A stretch of 29,493 nt of DNA from the NCBI GenBank assembly GCA_964498785.1, contig CAZCJL010000086.1:1-29493 (forward strand), given 5' to 3'. Positions 23,297 through 29,493 of this stretch are shown piece after piece. This stretch comes from Mariaggregatimicrobium sp964498785 (lineage in GTDB: Bacteria; Zhuqueibacterota; Zhuqueibacteria; Thermofontimicrobiales; Thiofontviventaceae). Made by a program: the position numbers and the translations under genes. The stretch's first letter is position 1, and each line of letters begins with the position of its first letter. The notes under the pieces are model-generated. The model made no database searches and was not told the DNA's origin. It was given only the letters and a program-made list of their open reading frames with translations.

Positions 23297-24658
23297 ATGA
23301 AAACAATTATTACTCCTGTAGGATTATCTTTGATAAATAATTTTTTCAAAGGGAAATCTAAAGGAGGGGGAGAATGCAAAGGACTGGAAGTTTACAGGGA
23401 ATATCTTAATGAAGCTGGATCGGCTAAAAACTATGGTGCTTATCTAATTGAAAATGCCAGAGAAGCATTGAAAAGTGATATTTTAGCTTGGGCGGAAAAA
23501 ACTGAAAACGCTTGTGCTGAATTTACGAGTATTAAAAAATTAGAGGAAAAATTCACTGATGAAGAATTTGAAATTCATTTATTACCTTCGGATACTGTGC
23601 TTTCAAAATTTATGGCTGAGATTATTTCAGATATCCGATTATGGAAAAACCACCTAAATCGAGTCACACAAATTATTCAAGAGCATCACATTGAAGGACT
23701 TCAGGTTGAAGATGAAAACGATTTTATTCAAATTGGGATGAAATCTCTGATTAGAAAAATCGAAGATTTTCTCGACAAGGTTCCTGATCCACAAACAAAC
23801 CTTTTACTAAATATTACAGGTGGATACAAAGCAACCATTCCTTATCTAACAATTTGGGGACAAATTTATGGTATCCAATTATTTTATACTTTTGAAGATA
23901 CGCTAAAAAAAAACAATCAATTGATTAAAATTCCCCAAGCTCCTATTGATTTTGATTTCACCATTTTGGATGATTATTATGATACTGTCAAAATATTGAA
24001 AAATAAATCAGGTTATAAAATTGATGACTTTAAGCAAGAATTGATTGAAAAAGGTTTAAAATACAATTTAAAAGATATCACAAATCTAACTGAGAGCAAC
24101 ATCCTTGAAAAAGATGAAAAAAAGAATGAAATTAATTTGAGTTTAATTGGTGATATTTTTTTAAGAAGGTTTGAAAATCTTCGGTCAAAAGGTATTCGTA
24201 ATGCTTTTTCTAATTTATTTGGAAATATAATCGAATTAAAAGTTTTCAAATTTTATGCAGAAAAATATTCAAGTATGGAGGTTCAGCATAGCATTACTTT
24301 TTGGGAAAATAAACAAAAAATGCTTGAACTAGATGTTTTTATTGAATCGATAAATTTTATTACTGCTGTTGAAATAAAGCCGCTAAACGGTTTTAAGGAA
24401 ATTAAATCGAAATTTGAAGAAAATAAATTCGATTACCTATTAAGCAAATACAGCGATAAATCGGTTAAGCTAGAGTTCATTTTATATAGTCATGCAGAAA
24501 TTCCTGATTCTGTACTTGATCAAATTACGGAGTTACAAAGTGCGAATCAGAACAAATTTAAAGAAATTATATGGAAAAGATTAGATTTAAATATAGGTGA
24601 TCCCCAAAAAAAGATACAATGGAAAGTAGACAATAACAAATTTAAGGACATAATTTAA
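23297..24658 (+). CDS. CARF domain fused to a PD-(D/E)XK nuclease (candidate cOA-activated effector)
   Basis: Protein of 453 residues with two parts. The N-terminal half (about 1-220) is a CARF domain of APE2256/Csx1-like style, with the ligand motif LLNITGGYKATIPYL at 170-184. The C-terminal half has the signature of a restriction-endonuclease fold: E313 in GNIIELK, D346 in LELDVFI, and E359-x-K361 in AVEIKP, that is D-x12-ExK. By analogy to Can1/Can2/Card1, cyclic oligoadenylate would activate cutting of DNA and/or RNA. The CARF and nuclease sequences do not look like the DUF1887 (Card1/Can2) pattern I know, so this seems a separate family. It sits between cmr3 and cmr4 with gaps of 8 and 16 bases and shares their composition, which argues for an integral role. 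Substrate is unknown. Confidence 0.8.
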   Translation: MKTIITPVGLSLINNFFKGKSKGGGECKGLEVYREYLNEAGSAKNYGAYLIENAREALKSDILAWAEKTENACAEFTSIKKLEEKFTDEEFEIHLLPSDTVLSKFMAEIISDIRLWKNHLNRVTQIIQEHHIEGLQVEDENDFIQIGMKSLIRKIEDFLDKVPDPQTNLLLNITGGYKATIPYLTIWGQIYGIQLFYTFEDTLKKNNQLIKIPQAPIDFDFTILDDYYDTVKILKNKSGYKIDDFKQELIEKGLKYNLKDITNLTESNILEKDEKKNEINLSLIGDIFLRRFENLRSKGIRNAFSNLFGNIIELKVFKFYAEKYSSMEVQHSITFWENKQKMLELDVFIESINFITAVEIKPLNGFKEIKSKFEENKFDYLLSKYSDKSVKLEFILYSHAEIPDSVLDQITELQSANQNKFKEIIWKRLDLNIGDPQKKIQWKVDNNKFKDII

Positions 24659-24674
24659 TTGAAGGAGGTTCTAA

Positions 24675-25658
24675 ATGTATAAACAAGCCAAACCATTGTT
24701 TTTGATTGTTGAAACTCCGCTTCATGCTGGCAGCGGCAGTGATTTAGGAATCGTTGATTTACCAATTCAACGGGAAAGACATACAGATTTTCCTAAAATT
24801 GAAGCTTCTGGATTAAAAGGAAGTTTACGAGAAATATATGAATCACTCAAAGAAAACATTCCGCCAGCGATTACAACAAAATTTCCGAATTTGAACAAAA
24901 CTAATTTTATTGATGAAGGAATATGGCCAACCTTTGGACCTGAAGACGGTGATAAGTTCGCTGGCTCATTGGGTTTCACGGATGCACGATTATTGCTTTT
25001 TCCTGTCAAATCAATGAAAGGCGTATTTGCCTGGATAACCTGTCCAACTATTTTAGAGCGATTTCGAAATGATCTTTCGTTGACCCAAAAAACTATTCCA
25101 GCAGAATTAAATAACTTTGAAGAATTCGTAGCAAAAATTCCTATCGAATCGAACTTGCTTGTCAAAGAAAATGAAATTGTATTGGAGGAATATAAATTTG
25201 ATGTCACTCCAAATGAAAATCTCACTGCTCTTTGTCAACTACTTTCAGATAATATTTTGCCAAAAGGAGTAGAATATGACTTTTGGAGAAATAAGATGAA
25301 AAAAGACGTCGCAGTATTGCCTGATGATGATTTCAAAGATTTCGTTAACCTATCAACGGAGGTCATAGCCAGAACAAAAATTGGTGAATCAGGAACCGTC
25401 ATAAAGGGTGGATTATGGTATGAAGAATATTTACCATCAGATTCAATTTTGTATTCATTAGTTTTGACCTCACCCATTTTTAGTCAAGATACGGGCGCTT
25501 TTCCAAATGGCAATGCTGAAACTGTAATGGAATTCTTTGAGCTGGGTCTTCAACCTGTAGTTCAGATTGGTGGCAATGCCACTCTTGGAAAAGGATTAAT
25601 GCGCACAAAAATCTGGGAACTCACTACTAATGGAGGACAAACTAATGACGAATCGTAG
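24675..25658 (+). CDS. cmr4: Type III-B CRISPR backbone RNase Cmr4
   Basis: Cas7 backbone subunit, present in several copies per complex, which cuts target RNA at six-base intervals. The protein has 327 residues. Signature at the N terminus: TPLHAGSGSDLGIVDLPI followed by QRERHTDFPKIEASGLKGS. Asp28 in VDLPIQRE is the position of the catalytic Asp of characterised Cmr4 proteins, so target RNA cleavage should be intact. The C-terminal glycine-rich motif is QIGGNATLGKGLMR. GGAGG at 24663-24667 precedes the start. It overlaps cmr5 by 14 bases. Confidence 0.92.
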   Translation: MYKQAKPLFLIVETPLHAGSGSDLGIVDLPIQRERHTDFPKIEASGLKGSLREIYESLKENIPPAITTKFPNLNKTNFIDEGIWPTFGPEDGDKFAGSLGFTDARLLLFPVKSMKGVFAWITCPTILERFRNDLSLTQKTIPAELNNFEEFVAKIPIESNLLVKENEIVLEEYKFDVTPNENLTALCQLLSDNILPKGVEYDFWRNKMKKDVAVLPDDDFKDFVNLSTEVIARTKIGESGTVIKGGLWYEEYLPSDSILYSLVLTSPIFSQDTGAFPNGNAETVMEFFELGLQPVVQIGGNATLGKGLMRTKIWELTTNGGQTNDES

Positions 25659-26271
25659 AATTATAAACATAGAACAAGTCAGAGCTAAAAGAGCCTATGC
25701 CTTTGTTGACAAAGTGAATAAGGGCGATTTGGAAAATATCAAGAAATTTGGAAGAGCCAATATCCCATTAGATGTTTGGGAAGATTTGTCTATAGATAAT
25801 GATCTTAGAGCAATCATAGAATCGATCGGAGAAAAACAGGATAGAAAAGATGGTATTGTTGAATTTCAACTAGATATAGAAAAAGTATCAAAAGAAATCA
25901 GAGAAGAACTTGGCAAGGAAATTTATTTGAAGTTGCTACAATATACTCCGAAATTGAATAAAATTAAGAGTGAATATAAATCAGGTTTAAAAAAGTTTCC
26001 TGTTTATGTCAAAACAAATGGTCTGGGTCAAACACTAGCTTTCATAAAGAATCGAAATGATGGCTATGATTTAATTTATAGACAATTAGTTAAATGGCTT
26101 AAAAAAGACACTGAACAACCTAATGAAAATGGTGGAGACCTAATAGAAGAAGTAATTAGTCTCGATTCATCCACATACCGTCAAGTAACAATTGAAGTAT
26201 TAGCATTCTCTAACTGGATGCGACGTTTTGTTGATGGATTAATGAAAGATGTGGAGGCAGAAAATGGATAA
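25645..26271 (+). CDS. cmr5: Type III-B CRISPR small subunit Cmr5, with an internal insertion
   Basis: Helical small subunit that forms the inner filament of the Cmr complex and helps bind target RNA. ATG 25645 is chosen because GGAGG at 25632-25636 lies eight bases upstream; the longer start at 25630 would include that site. It has 208 residues, well above the usual 110-170. The N-terminal helix VRAKRAYAFVDKVN and the core KKFPVYVKTNGLGQTLAFI are family-typical. The excess lies between them, at about residues 30-105, a charged helical insert. It overlaps cmr4 by 14 bases and cmr6 by eight bases. Confidence 0.85.
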   Translation: MTNRRIINIEQVRAKRAYAFVDKVNKGDLENIKKFGRANIPLDVWEDLSIDNDLRAIIESIGEKQDRKDGIVEFQLDIEKVSKEIREELGKEIYLKLLQYTPKLNKIKSEYKSGLKKFPVYVKTNGLGQTLAFIKNRNDGYDLIYRQLVKWLKKDTEQPNENGGDLIEEVISLDSSTYRQVTIEVLAFSNWMRRFVDGLMKDVEAENG

Positions 26272-27352
26272 TTTTTTTCATCCAAGCGATACACGACAAA
26301 CTATTCGCCACTCATCAGAAATCGAGAATTTTGCTTTGCGTTACACTAAATTTTTAAAGGTTCAGCGCAAAGATAATAAGTATAAATTTGCTTTTTCTGA
26401 ATCAATTCATAAAATAAATCAATCAGGACATGATTTAATAGAAGAAATAATAAAACGACAGGAAAACCAATTAAAGTCACTAAGTCATTTAAATTATTTC
26501 CGTGTAATTGAAGCATCTGTTGATTGGCGATTAATAATAGGTTTAGGGGGAGGTCATGTGCAGGAAACGGATATGACACTTCATCATATTTATGGCATTC
26601 CATACATTCCCGGCAGTGCGATAAAAGGCGCTTTAAAGCATTGGGCAGAAGATGAAAAGCAAAAAAAAGAATTAATTGATAAGATATTTGGCAAGCAGGA
26701 CTATAGAGGTGATCTCATTTTTCTTGACGCTTTTCCCGTGAGTGAAGTCACTTTGGCAATGGATATCATGAATCCCCATTATCCAGACTATTATGGCGGG
26801 AATAAATATCCAACAGACTGCCAAAATCCCAATCCCATACCATTTCTAACTATTGAAGATACTAAATTTCGTTTTGTATTCCTTTGCGCCAAGAAAAACG
26901 AAAACGCAAATAATTATTTGGATAAAATAGTAGAATGGTTAGGAACTGATAATGACCAGTCGAAAGGTGTTTTTCAGACAAAAGGTATTGGCGCTAAAAC
27001 GGCTGTTGGATACGGTTATTTTAAAGCCATAAAAGATAAAACAAAAGAATTTGAAGTGAAATTTATTGCAAAAGAGAAAGAAATTGAACAGCAAAAAGAG
27101 ACCGAGCGATTAGAAAATTTAACACCTGCTGATCGTTTATATGAAGAATTAAAGAAACTGACAATTGAAAATCATCAACGAAGCTATGAAATTTACAACA
27201 ATGAACTTGACAAATTTGCTGATGACGATCAAATAAAGATAGCGAATGCATTAATGAAATATTGGCAGAAAATTGACAAATGGGAAAAAGGAAGTGATAA
27301 GCAGCAAAAGAAAGTAGCAAGGATTAAATCTATCTTACAAATGCAATCATGA
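26264..27352 (+). CDS. cmr6: Type III-B CRISPR RAMP protein Cmr6, with C-terminal extension
   Basis: Cas7-group subunit near the head of the Cmr complex, beside Cmr1. It has 362 residues from ATG 26264, behind GGAGG at 26253-26257. Signature: LGGGHVQETDMTLHH then YGIPYIPGSAIKGALKHWA. The RAMP glycine-rich motif is KGIGAKTAVGYGYF near residue 250. After it comes a roughly 100-residue highly charged helical tail (KEKEIEQQKETERLENL onward), probably coiled coil, which exceeds the core family. It is the last gene of the Cmr operon and is followed by a long inverted repeat at 27401-27457. Confidence 0.9.
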   Translation: MDNFFHPSDTRQTIRHSSEIENFALRYTKFLKVQRKDNKYKFAFSESIHKINQSGHDLIEEIIKRQENQLKSLSHLNYFRVIEASVDWRLIIGLGGGHVQETDMTLHHIYGIPYIPGSAIKGALKHWAEDEKQKKELIDKIFGKQDYRGDLIFLDAFPVSEVTLAMDIMNPHYPDYYGGNKYPTDCQNPNPIPFLTIEDTKFRFVFLCAKKNENANNYLDKIVEWLGTDNDQSKGVFQTKGIGAKTAVGYGYFKAIKDKTKEFEVKFIAKEKEIEQQKETERLENLTPADRLYEELKKLTIENHQRSYEIYNNELDKFADDDQIKIANALMKYWQKIDKWEKGSDKQQKKVARIKSILQMQS

Positions 27353-27400
27353 CACCTCAAATCGCTGCTAAAAGTTGAATCTTGATTGTTTTATGATTAT

Positions 27401-27457
27401 AAATGAGAGCGAGCAAAATATGCTTATCAGACCACTATTTTAACCTCGCTCTCATTT
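27401..27457 (+). terminator. Long inverted repeat after cmr6, probable terminator
   Basis: AAATGAGAGCGAG (27401-27413) and CTCGCTCTCATTT (27445-27457) pair perfectly over 13 bases. Inside, AAAATA (27415-27420) can pair with TATTTT (27436-27441), leaving a 15-base loop. The right arm ends in TTTTA. Its position right after the last cmr gene fits a rho-independent terminator, though the T run is short. Confidence 0.6.
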
Positions 27458-27617
27458 TATCTTAAATGATTTCTTTTCCGATTAAATCTTATCTTTATCA
27501 AACAGTGCGAAAATAGTATTTATAGCCATCAAAATCATTATGCCGGGGTATAGACAATCCCCATTTAAAGAATATCCAATAATTAAAGCAGAATTAATAA
27601 ACAAAAGGACAATGAAT

Positions 27618-27857
27618 ATGCATCAAAATAATATAAATTTAAACCTCCAAAACAAATCCCTGCGCACGGAATTCAAAATTCGCGGGCTGGATCCGTTTGA
27701 GGTGATTGATGGGTCGCCGGAGGATGTTGGATTGGAGAATCGTAAGCTGGAGCGGCTGCTAAAATGGGTGCAGACGAGAATCAAATTTCAGAAGAAAATC
27801 TCACTCTTAAAAACAGCATTTATTTATTTTATGATGATACGCTCGATTTTCAGGTAG
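27618..27857 (+). CDS. Short unrecognised ORF, possibly a gene remnant
   Basis: Seventy-nine codons from ATG 27618, behind AGGA at 27606-27609. The first 50 residues (KSLRTEFKIRGLDPFEVIDG, then SPEDVGLENRKLERLLK) have coding-like composition. The last 30 or so overlap, in another frame, the next ORF, which looks like the genuine reading there. It may be the start of a longer gene whose middle was deleted, with a frame change near 27764. No family is recognised. Confidence 0.4.
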   Translation: MHQNNINLNLQNKSLRTEFKIRGLDPFEVIDGSPEDVGLENRKLERLLKWVQTRIKFQKKISLLKTAFIYFMMIRSIFR

Positions 27858-28261
27858 ACCTCATTGATGAGAAAAGTGATTTGAAAAATCGATTCGTGCG
27901 GGCATTGAAATGGAAAGAAGCAAAAGATCAGATCAAAGCCGATTTGTTAAAATTTTTGAAACCTGATTTGTGCAAATTTCAACCATCAGAAAAAAATATT
28001 GCATTTGAATTTCCCAGAAGTTTCATAACAAAATTGTATGACATGGTTCATAAATTCAGGACGCTAGATCCGGGGATTTTGTATCTGCCTGATCTGGTTT
28101 ATCATTACAGCCGTCTCGATTCGGTGCAACGAAAACGATTAAAAGAAATTTTCGATAATTACAATCGGTATGATCTAAAAAAACAGGATAATGAGATTTT
28201 TTATCTGCCAGTCATTTTAACCTGGATTGAATTATTGATACGTCAGAAAGGAGAAAAGTAG
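27764..28261 (+). CDS. Cas10/Csm1 C-terminal-like fragment
   Basis: 165 codons from ATG 27764, no clear ribosome-binding site. NSIYLFYDDTLDFQ resembles the Cas10 stretch after the second palm (family pattern KNAITLF, then an acidic helix). SFITKLYDMVHKFR, then LYLPDLVYHYSRLDS and FYLPVILTWIELLIRQK resemble the helical domain 4 at the C-terminal end of Csm1/Cas10. The palm domains, GGDD and zinc ribbon that should precede are absent. The stop codon (28259-28261) directly abuts the csm4 start. I read it as the surviving tail of a type III-A cas10 after deletion; a genuinely separate small subunit is the alternative. The assignment rests on pattern recognition only. Confidence 0.45.
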   Translation: MGADENQISEENLTLKNSIYLFYDDTLDFQVDLIDEKSDLKNRFVRALKWKEAKDQIKADLLKFLKPDLCKFQPSEKNIAFEFPRSFITKLYDMVHKFRTLDPGILYLPDLVYHYSRLDSVQRKRLKEIFDNYNRYDLKKQDNEIFYLPVILTWIELLIRQKGEK

Positions 28262-29305
28262 ATGGGACTCTATAAATTTTATTTGGATGTATCACACAAC
28301 ATCAGCCATATTGGCAGCGATGTGAAAGGCATCGGCGTTGAGAATGTGATGGAATGGGTGCATTCCGATACATTGTTCAGTGCGATTATTCATGGATTGG
28401 TAAAAAGTGGCGCGCAAAATGATATTGAGAAACTATTTGATCAATTCAGAAATTATAATGAGAACCAGAAAAGTATGGAACCACCATTTCGCATCAGCTC
28501 AGCATTTTTAGCATATAAGAAATCGCAGGAGAAACAGAATGGTGAACCACAAAATTCCTTGGTCAGCGAAAATTACATTGAGTTCGTACCGATGCCGCTA
28601 ATAAAGCCAAAAGACCTTCCACTTGACCGGTTAACTAAGCAAAACTTTATTTCTCTGGAAAACGCGCTGAAGTGGATTGGCAGGGAAAAATTGAATTGCA
28701 CCAACGATGATTATATTGAATCCCTAAATCTGGACGGCAGTTGTTATAAAAAGCGGTTCCTGAATCGTATCCGGGCGGTCAATGCGAAGGACCGGCGATT
28801 GAACCAGACCCAGGTGTATCACCGCGGCGAAGTTGTTTATACCGATAATACCTGGCTTTATTTCTTTGTGGAAATAGGAGATGATTTATTCGATGATTTT
28901 AAAAAAGCGTTGACATATCTTCAGGAAGCCGCGGGTATTGGCGGCGAAATTAATGTCGGTTTCTCGGAGTTTGGGGATATCGATTTTACAAAAGTCGAAA
29001 TAAATGAAAACAATAGCTATAAAAATTTTTACTTATTATCATTGTTATCGCTTAACGATGACATTGTGTACGATAATTCATATTATGATATTATCAATAA
29101 GAAATCATGGTTTCATTCTCCGTTTCACAATATCCAGCTTAAGAAGAAAACCGTAAAAATGATCAAAGAAGGAAGTTGTATCCGTTGTGATGAATTAAAG
29201 GGCAAATTAATAGATGCAACGCCCGATGAATGGGAAAAGCACGAAGGGATTCCAAATTGGCATCCGATATACCGGAACGGAATTGGATTTGGGATTGGGT
29301 ATTAG
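28262..29305 (+). CDS. csm4: Type III-A CRISPR RAMP protein Csm4
   Basis: Cas5-group subunit of the Csm complex that binds the crRNA 5' handle and contacts Cas10. It has 347 residues, a normal length, starting at ATG 28262 immediately after the preceding stop, behind AGGAGAAA. Family features: the N-terminal HIGSDVKGIGVENVMEWVHS and SDTLFSAIIHGL, the middle FVPMPLIKPKDLPLD, and the glycine-rich GIGGEINVGFSEFGDI. The C terminus HPIYRNGIGFGIGY is close to the usual Csm4 end. Its normal neighbours csm2 and csm3 are not seen upstream, and a mobile element begins 27 bases downstream. The gene is intact, but the system around it looks incomplete within the window. Confidence 0.8.
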   Translation: MGLYKFYLDVSHNISHIGSDVKGIGVENVMEWVHSDTLFSAIIHGLVKSGAQNDIEKLFDQFRNYNENQKSMEPPFRISSAFLAYKKSQEKQNGEPQNSLVSENYIEFVPMPLIKPKDLPLDRLTKQNFISLENALKWIGREKLNCTNDDYIESLNLDGSCYKKRFLNRIRAVNAKDRRLNQTQVYHRGEVVYTDNTWLYFFVEIGDDLFDDFKKALTYLQEAAGIGGEINVGFSEFGDIDFTKVEINENNSYKNFYLLSLLSLNDDIVYDNSYYDIINKKSWFHSPFHNIQLKKKTVKMIKEGSCIRCDELKGKLIDATPDEWEKHEGIPNWHPIYRNGIGFGIGY

Positions 29306-29331
29306 CGTATTGTCCTGGATATAAACAAAAA

Positions 29332-29349
29332 TTGTCCCGCAAGGGACAA
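29332..29349. repeat. Perfect hairpin 1 of a REP-like cluster
   Basis: TTGTCCC, loop GCAA, GGGACAA: seven perfect base pairs. It is the first of three palindromes placed just before a transposase start. Confidence 0.7.
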
Positions 29350-29360
29350 ACTGAAAATAG

Positions 29361-29380
29361 CCCAGGCATGAATGCCTGGG
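29361..29380. repeat. Perfect hairpin 2 of a REP-like cluster
   Basis: CCCAGGCAT, two bases, ATGCCTGGG: nine perfect base pairs, extendable with a G-T and two A-T pairs to 29358-29383. It is the central and longest palindrome of the cluster. Confidence 0.75.
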
Positions 29381-29401
29381 TTAAATACCCAAAACCCGTT
29401 T

Positions 29402-29418
29402 TCGTCCCGGAGGGACGA
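29402..29418. repeat. Perfect hairpin 3 of a REP-like cluster
   Basis: TCGTCCC, loop GGA, GGGACGA: seven perfect base pairs. Its core matches hairpin 1 (GTCCC/GGGAC). It is followed by ATTGAAATG, 36 bases upstream of the transposase ATG. Confidence 0.7.
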
Positions 29419-29453
29419 TTGAAATGTTAATTAAAAGAGGAAAGGATAAATTT

Positions 29454-29493
29454 ATGGCTCATTCTTATGTCAATATCTTAGTCCATTATGTTT
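29454..29493 (+). mobile_element. IS200/REP-associated tyrosine transposase, 5' end only
   Basis: The window ends after 13 codons, MAHSYVNILVHYV, preceded by AGGA at 29443-29446. This N terminus matches IS200-like/REP-associated tyrosine (Y1, HUH) transposases, which begin with a similar MAHSY...HIVFSTK segment. The hairpin cluster immediately upstream is typical of their recognition palindromes. The rest of the gene lies outside the window. Confidence 0.65.

Noticed and set aside
23297..24658. Naming the CARF nuclease as Card1/Can2
   Set aside because: The fold combination is similar, but the CARF loop and nuclease motifs do not match the DUF1887 pattern closely enough to use those names.

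Overview
The window reads as a piece of a bacterial chromosome from an A+T-rich, Gram-negative-like lineage. Gene style suggests the FCB group (Calditrichota/KSB1/Bacteroidota relatives), but this placement is an inference with low confidence: no rRNA or other phylogenetic marker is present. The left half is mostly housekeeping and metabolism. The right half is a CRISPR-Cas type III defence island ending in a mobile element.

Layout. (1) 120-774: a decayed MNT/HEPN (MntA/HepT-type) toxin-antitoxin pair carrying frameshifts and losses of catalytic residues. (2) 831-1598: a glucosamine-6-phosphate deaminase-like gene, then a non-coding stretch with an 11-G run. (3) 2059-10677: a giant single-chain glutamate synthase of 2,872 residues. 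It fuses an FAD-linked oxidase (GlcD/D-lactate dehydrogenase type), four cysteine groups suited to 4Fe-4S clusters, two glutamate-synthase-type barrels, a class II glutamine amidotransferase and a GXGXG beta-helix. This domain order is very different from classical GltB/GltD. (4) 11043-12506: a folate/pterin operon (pteridine-reductase-like SDR, folB, folK). (5) 12557-13096, minus strand: a PAP2 phosphatase. (6) 13289-15706: a tightly overlapping zinc/manganese ABC importer operon (znuA-znuC-znuB type). (7) 15707-16534: a non-coding stretch ending in a strong sigma70-like promoter and a small hairpin.

(8) 16535-27352: a type III-B (Cmr) CRISPR effector operon. The order is CARF protein (NE0113/Csm6-like family), an unrecognised HEPN protein, cmr1, cas10/cmr2, cmr3, a CARF-PD-(D/E)XK nuclease, cmr4, cmr5, cmr6. 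Cas10 keeps GGDD and the zinc ribbon but lacks the N-terminal HD nuclease. The likely logic is therefore signalling: target RNA binding triggers cyclic oligoadenylate synthesis, the CARF nuclease acts as the killing arm, the NE0113-family protein senses or degrades the messenger, and the HEPN protein is a possible further RNase effector. No CRISPR array, cas1, cas2 or cas6 lies in the window.

(9) 27618-29305: a partial second type III locus of Csm type. A short unrecognised ORF overlaps a free-standing ORF resembling only the C-terminal end of Cas10/Csm1, followed by a complete-looking csm4. (10) 29332-29493: three perfect small hairpins and the first codons of an IS200/REP-associated tyrosine transposase running off the end.

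By eye, the HEPN and cmr genes (17767-27352) are more A+T-rich than the metabolic genes, the first CARF gene and csm4. This suggests that the Cmr module arrived separately from its flanks.
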